The position numbers were made by a program, and so were the translations under genes. DNA of 45,475 nucleotides from Halomonas shengliensis. Lineage in GTDB: Bacteria; Pseudomonadota; Gammaproteobacteria; Pseudomonadales; Halomonadaceae. The stretch spans positions 1-45,475 of the forward strand of contig NZ_FNIV01000005.1 in assembly GCF_900104135.1 (NCBI RefSeq), given 5' to 3'. Under the pieces are notes generated by a model. The model did no database searches. It saw only the letters and a list, made by a program, of their open reading frames with translations, and had not been told where the DNA came from. Shown here in pieces: positions 24,460 to 32,760 of this stretch. Numbering within the stretch: position 1 is the first letter of the stretch; every line of letters begins with the position of its first letter.

Positions 24460-24544
24460 CGACGAAGCAGTGACTGACGGTGATGACCTCCTTTCCCGCC
24501 AGCGAAGCGTTACTTTCGAAACTAGCAGGCGCCGCGGATGCCTG

Positions 24545-25735
24545 TCATACCCGCTCGAGGAGCACGGCGATGCCCTGGCCGCCGCCGATGCAGGCGGCCG
24601 CGCAGCCGTAGCGCCCCCCGCGGGCGTGGAGAATGCGTGCCAGGGTGCCGGCCAGCCGGATGCCGGTGGCGCCCAGTGGGTGGCCCAGCGCCAGGGCGCC
24701 GCCCCAGACGTTGACCCGCTCGGGATCCAGCCCCAGTTCCTCCATGGCGTGCAGCGGCACCGCGGCGAAGGCCTCGTTGATCTCCCAGGCGTCGATCGCC
24801 TCGGCGGTGAGGCCGGCCTGTTTCAGCACCCGCCGGATGGCGGCGGCGGCGCCTTCGCCCATCCGCTCCGGGGCGACCCCGATATCGGCCACGTCCACCA
24901 CCCGGGCCAGGGGCGTGACGCCGTGGCGCGCCAGGGCGCGCTCGGACATCAGCAGGGCGGCGGCGGCGCCGGAGGTGAGCGGCGAGCTGTTGCCGGCAGT
25001 CACCCGTCCGCCGGCCTTAAAGACCGGGTCGAGGCCGGCGAGTCGCTCGGCGCTGGTGTCGCCACGGATGGTGGCGTCCCGGGCGACTGGTTCGCCCCCG
25101 GCGTTGGCCAGGGCGAGGCGCTCGCCGTCGAAGTGTCCCGCGGCGTTGGCCGCCGCGGCCCGCTGGTGCGAGGCCAGGGCGAAGGCGTCCATGGCCGGGC
25201 GCTCGATGCCCGCGGCATCGGCCAGGCGCTCCGCGGTAATGCCCATGTTCAGGGCCACGTCGAGCTCCAGCCAGGGGGCCTGCTGGAGGGCGGCGGGGCT
25301 GGTCAGCACGCCCGCCTGGAACAGCGCCGGCCCCATGGGCACCCGGGTCATGTTCTCGAAGCCCCCGGCGAGGCCCACCTCGATGGCCCCGGCCTGGATC
25401 TCCCGGGCGGTGCCGCGCAGGGCGGCGAGCCCCGAGCCGCACTGCTGGTCGATCTGGCGGGTGGCGCAGCCGCGGCCCCGCGCGCCCAGGCGTTCGGCGA
25501 GCCACAGCGGGTAGCGGCCGCCGAAGCTCCACTGCTCCTTGACCGGCAGGGCGCAGCCCACGCTCAGGTCTTCGACGGCGGCGCCGTCGAGGTCCTGGCG
25601 TTCGAGCAGCGCGTCGATCACCCCGGCCAGCAGGGCGTCGCCGCGGGTATCGGCCCAGGCGTCCACCTCCGGCTTGCGGGGATGGGCGCGGCTGAAGCCG
25701 CTGCGGGCGTAGTCGGCCAGATAGGCGTCTCTCAT
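24545..25735 (-). CDS. Thiolase-family acetyl-CoA acyltransferase
   Basis: A 396-residue thiolase with all catalytic residues: Cys99 in DQQCGSGL, the NEAFA motif, His in GGALALGHPLGATG and the second Cys in CIGGGQG. It cleaves 3-oxoacyl-CoA with CoA to acetyl-CoA and a shortened acyl-CoA (or the reverse). The ATG overlaps the stop of the deacylase gene by 4 bases, so it is the fifth gene of the operon. In the proposed pathway it would split 6-acetamido-3-oxohexanoyl-CoA to acetyl-CoA and 4-acetamidobutyryl-CoA. The reading frame stays open upstream well beyond the ATG, but that part is a shadow of the deacylase gene. Confidence 0.9.
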   Translation of the reverse strand: MRDAYLADYARSGFSRAHPRKPEVDAWADTRGDALLAGVIDALLERQDLDGAAVEDLSVGCALPVKEQWSFGGRYPLWLAERLGARGRGCATRQIDQQCGSGLAALRGTAREIQAGAIEVGLAGGFENMTRVPMGPALFQAGVLTSPAALQQAPWLELDVALNMGITAERLADAAGIERPAMDAFALASHQRAAAANAAGHFDGERLALANAGGEPVARDATIRGDTSAERLAGLDPVFKAGGRVTAGNSSPLTSGAAAALLMSERALARHGVTPLARVVDVADIGVAPERMGEGAAAAIRRVLKQAGLTAEAIDAWEINEAFAAVPLHAMEELGLDPERVNVWGGALALGHPLGATGIRLAGTLARILHARGGRYGCAAACIGGGQGIAVLLERV

Positions 25736-27015
25736 GCGCCGGGCTCCTCTTGGGTGGCCTGCCGTCCCCAGCGGTGGAGGAACAGCGCGTAGGTGGTCAG
25801 CACCTGGCGGATGGAGGCGATGTCGACGCACTCGTCCACGCCGTGGATGCGCTCGGCCACCGGGCCGTAGCAGGTGCCGTTGATGCCGCCCGAGACGTGG
25901 AAGGCGCGCAGGTCGGTGGTGCAGGTGGAGAGGTAGTGGGCCGGCGGCTCGCCGAGCAGCGCCTCGTGGCACGCCGAGAGCAGCCGGATGCCCGGGGTGT
26001 CCAGCTCGACCAGGTGCCCCTCGGAGCGGAAACCGTGGAAGCTCACCCGCGGCGGCGGGGTGGCGTCGTCGAGCTCGGCGTGGCGGGCGGCGATCGCCTC
26101 GCGCACCCGTGCCATGGCGTCGTCCGGGGACATGCCCGGGGGGAAGCCGACCCGCCCCTCGAGCACGGCATGGGCCGGCACGCTGGAGGCCCAGTTGCCC
26201 CCCTCGATCCGGCCGATGCTGAGGTTGAAGGGGTGGGGGTGGCCTGCGTAGGGCGCCGGGCGCGGCAGGGCGTTGATCTCCTCCTCCAGGGCCTTGAGCG
26301 CCGGCAGGTAGAGCTGCAGGGTCTCGATGGCGTTGCGGCCGGCGGACGTATCCAGCACATGGGCGGGCAGGCCCTCGAGATAGAGCCGGAACCACAGCAC
26401 CCCCACCTGGCCGCTGTAGATCCGGGCGCCGAAGGGCTCGGGGATCAGCACGAAGTCGCCGCCGTAGCCCTGGTGCAGGCAGGCCAGGGCGCCGTTGCCG
26501 GTGCACTCCTCCTCGATCACCGTCTGCAGGGTCAGCGGGAAGTCGATGCTCGCCCCGGCCCGGCGCACCGCCGCCACCGCCATCACCATGGCGGCGATGC
26601 CGGCCTTCATGTCGCCGGCGCCGCGACCGTAGAGCCAGCCGTCCTGCTCCCAGGGCTCCCAGGGCGGGCGGGTCCACATCGCGGTGGGCTCGGCGGGCAC
26701 CACGTCCAGGTGGCCGTTGAACACCAGGTGCGGGCCCTCGGCCTCGGGGTTGAGCCGCGACACCAGGTTGTAGCGCCCGGCGCTGTCCCACTCGGTGGGC
26801 GCGCGGTGCGGGTGGTCGGCGAAGCCCGGGGCATCCAGCGGTACCCGGTCCACCGGCAGGTCGAGCCGTGCGAACCACGCCTCCATGGTGTCCAGCGCCC
26901 CCTGCTCCTGGCCCAGCACGCTGTAGCCGCGCACCAAGTCGCGGGTCAGCGCCAGGGTGTCGTCCATCAGCGCCTCGCAGGCCTCGACGATGCGTGTCTC
27001 GGTGGCGTCCAGCAT
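25732..27015 (-). CDS. M20-family ArgE/DapE-like deacylase (YodQ-like)
   Basis: A 427-residue zinc amidohydrolase. Metal and catalytic residues are visible: His102 and Asp104 in FNGHLDVVP, Asp135 in GRGAGDMKAG and Glu168/Glu169 in VIEEECTGNG. A dimerisation domain lies at about 205-320. Such enzymes remove acyl groups from N-acyl amino acids or related amides. In context (aminotransferase, CoA-transferase, thiolase) it resembles B. subtilis YodQ. I propose removal of the acetyl group from 4-acetamidobutyrate or its CoA ester. The start overlaps the CoA-transferase stop by one base. Acetylornithine or succinyl-diaminopimelate deacetylase is less likely, given the neighbours. Confidence 0.85.
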   Translation of the reverse strand: MLDATETRIVEACEALMDDTLALTRDLVRGYSVLGQEQGALDTMEAWFARLDLPVDRVPLDAPGFADHPHRAPTEWDSAGRYNLVSRLNPEAEGPHLVFNGHLDVVPAEPTAMWTRPPWEPWEQDGWLYGRGAGDMKAGIAAMVMAVAAVRRAGASIDFPLTLQTVIEEECTGNGALACLHQGYGGDFVLIPEPFGARIYSGQVGVLWFRLYLEGLPAHVLDTSAGRNAIETLQLYLPALKALEEEINALPRPAPYAGHPHPFNLSIGRIEGGNWASSVPAHAVLEGRVGFPPGMSPDDAMARVREAIAARHAELDDATPPPRVSFHGFRSEGHLVELDTPGIRLLSACHEALLGEPPAHYLSTCTTDLRAFHVSGGINGTCYGPVAERIHGVDECVDIASIRQVLTTYALFLHRWGRQATQEEPGA

Positions 27016-27668
27016 CAGAACCTCCCCAGCCGTGATCTATCGATGAGCAGCGGCGCCTCGGTGGCCGCCTCAAGGTCCGCGGGGTCGAGCCCCTCGGCGA
27101 TCTCCACCACGGCGAGTCCCTCCGCGGTCACGTCCATCACCGCCTTGTCGGTGATGATGCGCGACACGCAGCCGCTGGCGGTGAGCGGCAGGCGGCAGCG
27201 CGCCAGGATCTTGGGGTTGCCCTGCTTGTCGTTGTGGGAGCAGAGCACCACCAGCCGCCTGACCTTCTGGGCCAGCTCCATGGCGCCGCCGATGCCCGGC
27301 GAGAACTTGCCGGGGATCTTCCAGTTGGCCAGGTTGCCGGCGGCATCCACCTCGAAGGCGCCCATGAAGGTGATGTCGACCCGGCTGCGCCGGATCATGG
27401 CGAAGGAGGTGGCGCTGTCGAAGACGCTGGCCCCGGGGCGGGTGGTGATGTAGGCCCCGCCGGCGTCGATCATGTCGTGGTCCGGCGGCTCGCCCTCGCG
27501 CCGCGGGCGGCAGCCCAGCACGCCGTTCTCCGAGTGCACCAGCACCTCCAGGTCGTCGGGCAGGTGGTAGAAGAGGCGGGTCGGCAGGCCGATGCCGAGG
27601 TTGACGATCTGGCCGGGAAGCACCTCCCGGGCGGCCCGGGCCAGGATGCGCTGGGTATCAGAGGCCAT
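27015..27668 (-). CDS. 3-oxoacid CoA-transferase, subunit B (YodR-like)
   Basis: 217 residues from the ATG at 27668, chosen because of GGGAG 9 bases upstream; a longer start at 27698 would overlap the upstream gene further. The catalytic glutamate is Glu47 in VHSENGVLG, which forms the CoA thioester in class I CoA-transferases. NLGIGLPT and the glycine-rich GIGGAMELAQKVRRLVV are family motifs. It functions as a heterodimer or heterotetramer with the A subunit coded just upstream (11-base overlap). It activates a 3-oxo acid by moving CoA from a donor such as succinyl-CoA or acetyl-CoA. Confidence 0.92.
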   Translation of the reverse strand: MASDTQRILARAAREVLPGQIVNLGIGLPTRLFYHLPDDLEVLVHSENGVLGCRPRREGEPPDHDMIDAGGAYITTRPGASVFDSATSFAMIRRSRVDITFMGAFEVDAAGNLANWKIPGKFSPGIGGAMELAQKVRRLVVLCSHNDKQGNPKILARCRLPLTASGCVSRIITDKAVMDVTAEGLAVVEIAEGLDPADLEAATEAPLLIDRSRLGRF

Positions 27669-28359
27669 GGGGGCGCACTCCCTGTTCGCTGGTGGCACGC
27701 TCGACCTGCACCACCCGGCTGACGAAGGCGCAGGGGGTGTGGATGGCGTCGATGGGCAGCTCGCCCGGGGCGTCGAGGCGATAGGCCTGGGCGATCACCT
27801 GGTCCGCGGCCATGGCCATCAGCGGGTTGAAGTTGCCGGCGGTGGCGCGATAGATCAGGTTGCCGTAGCGGTCGGCCCGCTCGGCATGCACCAGGGCGAC
27901 GTCGGCGTGAAGGGCGGGCTCGATGGCCCAGTGCCGGCCGTCGAGCTCGAGCTCCCGGCGCCCGACGGCGATCTCGGTACCCAGGCCGATGTCGGTAAGA
28001 AAGCCACCGTGGCCGGCGCCGGCGCAGCGGATCTTCTCGGCGAGCAGCCCCTGGGGGTGGAAGCTCACCTCGAGCCGCCCGGCGTTCATGGCCTCGATGG
28101 CGGTGCGGTTGAGGCCCAGGTGCGAGGTGATCAGGCGCCGCACGCGGCCGGCCTCGATCAGCCGGCCGATGCCGATGCCGGGTTCGTTGGCGTCGTTCTT
28201 GATCAGGGTGAGCCCGCCCTGGCCGCTGGCGAGCAGGGCGTCGAGCAGCGCGAAGGGGGTGCCCGGCGAGCCGAAGCCACCCACCATGATGGTGGCGCCC
28301 TCGGGGATGTCGGCCACCGCCGCCTCGATATCGCACACCTTCTGGTCGAGCCGTGTCAT
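27658..28359 (-). CDS. 3-oxoacid CoA-transferase, subunit A (YodS-like)
   Basis: A 233-residue class I CoA-transferase alpha subunit. It has the CoA-binding glycine loop TIMVGGFGSPGTPFALLDAL at about residues 24-43 (GGFG.xGxP motif), then LIKNDANEPGIGIGRLIEAG, and a second signature GNLIYRATAGNFNPLMAMAAD. It works with the B subunit coded downstream. The start overlaps the aminotransferase stop by 4 bases, so the genes are translationally coupled and must act in one pathway. Confidence 0.92.
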   Translation of the reverse strand: MTRLDQKVCDIEAAVADIPEGATIMVGGFGSPGTPFALLDALLASGQGGLTLIKNDANEPGIGIGRLIEAGRVRRLITSHLGLNRTAIEAMNAGRLEVSFHPQGLLAEKIRCAGAGHGGFLTDIGLGTEIAVGRRELELDGRHWAIEPALHADVALVHAERADRYGNLIYRATAGNFNPLMAMAADQVIAQAYRLDAPGELPIDAIHTPCAFVSRVVQVERATSEQGVRPHGL

Positions 28360-29723
28360 GAGAGGCGCGCCTCCGTCGTGGGGACCGTCAGGGTGTCATC
28401 CGCCTCCAGCGAGCGCTCGAAGCGTGCCATGGCACGACCCAGCCGCTCGAGCAGCAGTGCCACCTCGTCGGCGCCGATGGTCAGCGGCGGGGTGACCAGG
28501 AAGTGGTCGCCGGCGACGCCATCCAGGGTGCGGCGGGGGTAGACCAGCAGCCCCTCCTCCCGGGCCAGGGCGGTGATCTGGGCGAAACGCTGCTGCGCGG
28601 CGGGGAAGGGCTCGCGCGTCACCGGATCCGCCACCAGCTCCACCCCCCACAGCAGGCCGAGGCCGCGCACGTCGCCTACCCAGGGGTGACGCGTGGCGAG
28701 CGCCCGCAGGCCGGCGCCGAGCTCTGCCCCCCGCGCCCGGGCGTTCTCCAGCAGGTCCTCGCGGCGGATCGCCTCGATCACGGCCAGCGCGGTGGCGCAG
28801 GCCAGCGGGTTGCCGGCGTAGGTGTGGCCATGCTGGAAGCCGCCGCTCTCCATCACCGCCGCGACGATGTCGTCGCGGGCGAGCAGGGCGCCCACCGGGT
28901 AGTAGCCGGCACCCAGCCCCTTGGCGGTGGCCAGCAGGTCGGGGGTCACGCCATAGTGCTGGTAAGCGAACCAGGCGCCGGTGCGGCCCACGCCGGTGAG
29001 CACCTCGTCGAGGATCAGCAGGCAGCCGAGTTCGTCGCACAGCGTACGCATCCCCTTGAGGTAGCGCTCGCCGAGCAGCCGGGCGCCGGTGCTGGCGCCA
29101 CCGATGGGCTCCAGCACCACGCCGATCAGGGTCTCGGGCCCGGCGGCCTCCATGGCCGCCCGGGTCTCGGCCAGCACTCGGTCGATGTGGGCCTCGTCGC
29201 TGGCATCGCTATGGCGGTAGAGGTCCGGCCCCGGCACCTTGAGCGAGGCGTGGGTCAGCTCGGCGAAGGGGGCCTCCAGGGGGTGATAGCCGGTGACGCC
29301 CAACGCCCCCAGGGTGCTGCCATGGTAGGAGGGGCGCAGCGAGACGAAGCGCCGGCGTTGCGGCTGGCCGGTGGCGACGACGTACTGCCTGGCCAGCTTG
29401 AGGGCCGACTCCACGGCCTCGGAGCCGCCGGAGACGAAGAACACCTTCTGCAGGACGCCGCCGGTGAGTTCCACCAGGGCACGCCCCAGCGCCAGCGCCG
29501 GGGCGTTCTCGAACTGGGTGCGATAGGTGAAGGCGACGCGGTCGAGCTGGGCCAGCATGGCGTCGCGGATGTCCTGGCGGCCATGGCCCAGGTTGCAGCA
29601 GATGGCGCCGGCGCAGCCGTCGAGGTAGTCCTTGCCCTGGGTGTCCCAGAGGGTGATGCCCTGGCCGTGGCTGACCTCCGGCAGGTCGGTGCCACCCTGA
29701 TAGAAGAGGGGGGATGCGGTCAT
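28356..29723 (-). CDS. Class III PLP aminotransferase (YodT-like, beta-amino acid type)
   Basis: A 455-residue omega-type aminotransferase. The PLP lysine is Lys268 in LLATAKGLGAGYYP, Asp239 of LLILDEVLTGVGRTG contacts the pyridine nitrogen, and FVSGGSEAVESALKLARQY binds the phosphate. This class moves amino groups from omega- or beta-positions. Next to a 3-oxoacid CoA-transferase and thiolase, a beta-amino acid substrate giving a 3-oxo acid makes chemical sense, as in N6-acetyl-beta-lysine transaminase (EC 2.6.1.65). It is the first gene of the operon, divergent from a LysR regulator. The closest named relative by context is B. subtilis YodT. Confidence 0.88.
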   Translation of the reverse strand: MTASPLFYQGGTDLPEVSHGQGITLWDTQGKDYLDGCAGAICCNLGHGRQDIRDAMLAQLDRVAFTYRTQFENAPALALGRALVELTGGVLQKVFFVSGGSEAVESALKLARQYVVATGQPQRRRFVSLRPSYHGSTLGALGVTGYHPLEAPFAELTHASLKVPGPDLYRHSDASDEAHIDRVLAETRAAMEAAGPETLIGVVLEPIGGASTGARLLGERYLKGMRTLCDELGCLLILDEVLTGVGRTGAWFAYQHYGVTPDLLATAKGLGAGYYPVGALLARDDIVAAVMESGGFQHGHTYAGNPLACATALAVIEAIRREDLLENARARGAELGAGLRALATRHPWVGDVRGLGLLWGVELVADPVTREPFPAAQQRFAQITALAREEGLLVYPRRTLDGVAGDHFLVTPPLTIGADEVALLLERLGRAMARFERSLEADDTLTVPTTEARLS

Positions 29724-29789
29724 CCTGGTGCCCTGATGGTTGTTGTTGAGAAGGCCTGTGTCGGATGAGGTCAGTCTAGGTAGTCGCTC

Positions 29790-29820
29790 CAGGATATTTC
29801 AATATATGATATTTAAAGCC
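29790..29820. promoter_or_regulatory. AT-rich operator/promoter between LysR gene and the aminotransferase operon
   Basis: In the 116-base divergent region, 29794-29812 reads ATATTTCAATATATGATAT, an AT-rich near-palindrome with T-N11-A spacing as in LysR-type binding sites, in otherwise GC-rich DNA. On the minus strand TTGAAA followed 17 bases later by CTAGAC may be the promoter of the operon. The LysR start codon is only about 30 bases from the site, so autoregulation is likely. Confidence 0.5.
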
Positions 29821-29839
29821 AATTCGATGAGTTAAAGTC

Positions 29840-30748
29840 ATGGCAGATGTCTCTCTCCACTCGCTGAAGGCGCTGGCCGTCTTCAAGACCCTGTTCGAGG
29901 CGGGCAGCGCCTCCCAGGCGGCGCGCACCCTGGGTATGACGCAGTCCGGGGTCAGCCGCTCGCTGGCCAGGCTCGAGGAGGACCTCGGCCTGACCCTCTA
30001 CCATCGCGAGAAGAACCGCCTGGTGGCCACGCCGGAGGCCGGCGAGCTCTACGACGAGATCCTGCGCCTGATGGGCAATATCGAGGAGCTGCGCCACAGC
30101 GTCCTGGCGCTCAAGGAGTTCGGCACCTCGCGGCTGCGCATCGCGGCGATCCCCGGTCTCTCCTTCGGCTTCGTGCCGCGCCTGGTGGCGTCGCTGCTGG
30201 AGAACCGTCGCTTCAGCGTGAGCCTCGACATGATGGCCAGCCATGAGGTGCAGGCGGCGGTGGAGTCCAGCCACGCCGACATCGGCTTCATCACCCTGCC
30301 GGCCTCCTCGCCCCAGCTGAACGTCGAGGCGCTGCTCACCACCCAGGCGGTCTGCCTGCTGCCGGCGTCACACCCCCTGGCGGCGCAGGACGCGGTGGAC
30401 GTCACGGCGCTGGCCGACCAGCACCTGGTGATCAGTAACCAGCCGAGCCTCGCCAGCAACCCCCTGCTGGAGCTACTGGCCCAGCACGGGGTGCGCATCG
30501 CCGGCAAGACCGAGGCCAACATCGGCACCATCACGGCGCTGGTGGCCGGCGGCGCGGGCATCACGGTGATGAACCCCATCACCGTCCACGACCAGCTGGG
30601 GTGCCACGCGGGGGTGGTGGTGCGCCCCTTCACGCCGGTCATGGGCTTCGACTTCGGCCTGGTCTATCGCCACGAGTGGCGTGACTCCCGGGTGCTGGCC
30701 TTCCTGCGCGACCGTGGCCGGGAGCTGCTGGCGGACTATTCCCCCTGA
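29840..30748 (+). CDS. LysR-family transcriptional regulator of the aminotransferase operon
   Basis: 302 residues, full length. The N-terminal winged HTH is at about 4-65 (GSASQAARTLGMTQSGVSRS, then LARLEEDLGLTLYHREKNRL), and the periplasmic-binding-protein-like effector domain at about 90-295. The gene is divergent from the aminotransferase/CoA-transferase operon with an AT-rich LTTR-like site between, the classic arrangement for a regulator that activates the neighbouring catabolic genes when their substrate is present. The effector is unknown. Confidence 0.88.
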   Translation: MADVSLHSLKALAVFKTLFEAGSASQAARTLGMTQSGVSRSLARLEEDLGLTLYHREKNRLVATPEAGELYDEILRLMGNIEELRHSVLALKEFGTSRLRIAAIPGLSFGFVPRLVASLLENRRFSVSLDMMASHEVQAAVESSHADIGFITLPASSPQLNVEALLTTQAVCLLPASHPLAAQDAVDVTALADQHLVISNQPSLASNPLLELLAQHGVRIAGKTEANIGTITALVAGGAGITVMNPITVHDQLGCHAGVVVRPFTPVMGFDFGLVYRHEWRDSRVLAFLRDRGRELLADYSP

Positions 30749-30800
30749 GCCGTCGGGTAGGGGAAGGGGTGGGAAAACGGTCGTTCGTTGGCAGGACGTA

Positions 30801-30829
30801 TTGGCCGCGACGGGGAAGCGCGCTAAGGT
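30801..30829 (+). promoter_or_regulatory. Likely promoter of the TrpXYZ-like ABC operon
   Basis: TTGGCC (30801-30806) and TAAGGT (30824-30829) with a 17-base spacer, 40 bases before the start codon at 30869. The consensus match is moderate. Confidence 0.45.
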
Positions 30830-30868
30830 GCAGGCTCGTTATCCACTCCACAAGAACGAGGGAACACC

Positions 30869-31831
30869 ATGATGCGGCGTCGAATCCTCTCCGCGGTACT
30901 GGGCTCCATGCTGATGGCCGGGGTGGCCCAGGCCGAGACCGTCAACCTGGGCATCACCCAGATCGTCGAGCATCCGGCGCTGGACGCCAGCCGCCAGGGG
31001 GCGCTGGACGAGCTGGCCGAGCGTGGCTATGTCGAGGGCGAGAACCTCGCGATCGACTTCCAGAACGCCCAGGGCAATCCCACCATTGCCGCCCAGATCG
31101 CCCGCAAGTTCGCCGGCGAACGCCCCGACATGGTGCTGGCGATCAGCACCCCCTCGGCCCAGGCCGCGGCCGCGGCGCTGCAGGACGACACGCCGATCGT
31201 CTTCACCGCGGTCACCGACCCGCTGCTGGCCAAGCTGGTGAGCGACATGGACGCCCCCGGCGGCCACATCACCGGCGTGGTCGACGCGCCGCCGCTCCAG
31301 GCACAGCTGCAGCTGATCCGCGACATGTTCCCCGAGGCCGAGCGGCTCGGCGTCCTCTACAACCCCGGCGAGGCCAACTCCGTCTCCCAGGCCGAGAAGC
31401 TCCAGGCCATGGCCCCCGAGCTCGGCTTCGAGCTGGTCGAGGTGACCGCCTCGCGCACCTCCGAGGTGATGGGCGCGGCGCGCAGCCTGGCCGGTCGCGT
31501 AGACGCCATCTACGTGCCGGTGGACAACACCGTGGTCTCCGCCCTCGAGAGCGTGCTCAAGGTCAGCTACGACGCCGACATCCCGGTGTTCACCGGCGAC
31601 AACTCCTCGGTGGAGCGTGGCGCCCTGGCCTCGCTGGGCTTCAGCTACTACGACATGGGCCGCCAGACCGGCGCGATGATGGCGCGCATCCTGGACGGCG
31701 AGAAGGCCGGCGACCTGCCGGTGGGCACCGTGGAGAAGCTGGAGCTGATCCTCAACCGCGGCGCCGCCGAACAGATCGGCTACGAGATCCCGGCCGAGTT
31801 CGAGGAGCAGGCGGTCGAGATCGTCGACTGA
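30869..31831 (+). CDS. ABC_sub_bind (TrpX-like) substrate-binding protein
   Basis: A 320-residue periplasmic binding protein. A signal peptide (ILSAVLGSMLMAGVAQA) ends near residue 23. The mature part has the two-lobe pattern of the ABC_sub_bind family: LGITQIVEHPALDASRQGAL, then PTIAAQIARKFAGERPDMVLAI, IPVFTGDNSSVERGALASLG and YDMGRQTGAMMARILDGEK. Characterised members bind tryptophan or tyrosine (TrpX in streptococci), but proteobacterial ones are largely unassigned. It is the first gene of an operon with a permease, an ATPase and a deacetylase. The ribosome binding site is GAGGGA, 5 bases before the ATG. Confidence 0.9.
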   Translation: MMRRRILSAVLGSMLMAGVAQAETVNLGITQIVEHPALDASRQGALDELAERGYVEGENLAIDFQNAQGNPTIAAQIARKFAGERPDMVLAISTPSAQAAAAALQDDTPIVFTAVTDPLLAKLVSDMDAPGGHITGVVDAPPLQAQLQLIRDMFPEAERLGVLYNPGEANSVSQAEKLQAMAPELGFELVEVTASRTSEVMGAARSLAGRVDAIYVPVDNTVVSALESVLKVSYDADIPVFTGDNSSVERGALASLGFSYYDMGRQTGAMMARILDGEKAGDLPVGTVEKLELILNRGAAEQIGYEIPAEFEEQAVEIVD

Positions 31832-31878
31832 GGCATGTCACCGGGGAGGGGTGACCCTCCCCGTCACGGAAAGCATTC

Positions 31879-32760
31879 ATGAGTCTTATCGCGTTTCTCG
31901 GGGCCATCGAGCTTGGCCTCATCTTCGGTTTCGTCGCCCTCGGCGTCTATCTCTCCTTCCGCGTCCTCGACTTCCCCGACCTCACCGTCGACGGCAGCTT
32001 CCCGCTGGGCGCCGCCGTCGCGGCGGTATGGATCGTCGGCGGGGGCAACCCCTGGGTGGGCACCGCCCTGGCGGTGGTCGCCGGCGGCATGGCCGGCATC
32101 GTCACCGCCTGGATGGCGGTGAAGCTCAAGATCCTCAACCTGCTGGCGTCGATCTTGTCGATGATCGCGCTCTACTCCATCAACCTGCGGGTGATGGGGC
32201 GGCCCAACATCGCCCTGCTCACCGAGAGCACCATCTTCACCCCGCTGGAGTCGCTGCCGCTGAGCCGCTACATCGTCTATCCGCTGGCGATCCTGGCGGG
32301 GCTGGCGGTGGTCACTGCGCTGCTCAACCGCTTCCTCAACAGCGAGGTGGGCCTGGCGATGCGCGCGACCGGCGAGAACGCGCGCATGGCCTCGGGCAAC
32401 GGCATCAACACTTCGGTGATGGTGCTGGCCGGCATGGCGCTCTCCAACGCCCTGGTGGCGTTGGGTGGGGCGCTGTTCGCCCAGAGCCAGGGCAGCGCCG
32501 ACGTGACCATGGGGGTGGGCACCATCGTGGTGGGGCTGGCGGCGGTGATCGGCGGGCAGTCGCTGATCCCCGGGCGCACCATCCTGGTGGCCACCCTGGC
32601 CTGCATCTTCGGTTCCATCCTCTACCGCCTGATGGTGGCGGTGGCCCTCAACGCCGACTTCATCGGCCTGCAGGCCCAGGACCTCAACCTGGTCACCGCG
32701 CTGCTGGTCGGCTTCGCGCTGGTGCTGCCGCGGTTCAAACGCAGGAGGCGCGCCGCATGA
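31879..32760 (+). CDS. ABC transporter permease (TrpY-like, branched-chain type fold)
   Basis: A 293-residue integral membrane protein with about eight helices. It belongs to the BPD_transp_2 permease fold: opening LGLIFGFVALGVYLSFRVLDFPDLTVDGSFPLG and the loop MRATGENARMASGNGINTS, which contacts the ATPase. It ends in a basic tail (RFKRRRRAA). Its TGA stop overlaps the ATG of the ATPase gene. A weak GGAAAG lies upstream of the ATG. Confidence 0.9.
   Translation: MSLIAFLGAIELGLIFGFVALGVYLSFRVLDFPDLTVDGSFPLGAAVAAVWIVGGGNPWVGTALAVVAGGMAGIVTAWMAVKLKILNLLASILSMIALYSINLRVMGRPNIALLTESTIFTPLESLPLSRYIVYPLAILAGLAVVTALLNRFLNSEVGLAMRATGENARMASGNGINTSVMVLAGMALSNALVALGGALFAQSQGSADVTMGVGTIVVGLAAVIGGQSLIPGRTILVATLACIFGSILYRLMVAVALNADFIGLQAQDLNLVTALLVGFALVLPRFKRRRRAA

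Noticed and set aside
25732..27015. Arginine or lysine biosynthesis deacetylase (argE or dapE)
   Set aside because: The metal motifs fit M20 in general, but the operon context is catabolic and overlaps CoA-transferase and thiolase genes.
25736..27073. Long open frame extending the thiolase upstream to give an 842-residue fusion
   Set aside because: The extension is the shadow of the deacylase gene in another phase; it has low-complexity Arg/Gly/Pro composition, and the true thiolase starts at the ATG at 25735 in an ATGA overlap.
21348..30748. Ectoine degradation (doe) cluster
   Set aside because: The aminotransferase, M20 deacylase and LysR could suggest it, but there is no ectoine hydrolase-like gene and the CoA-transferase and thiolase do not fit; a beta-amino acid route explains all genes better.
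31851..32756. Upstream extension of the ABC ATPase frame to 566 residues
   Set aside because: This part is a shadow of the permease gene; a strong Shine-Dalgarno and ATG at 32757 give the normal ATPase length.
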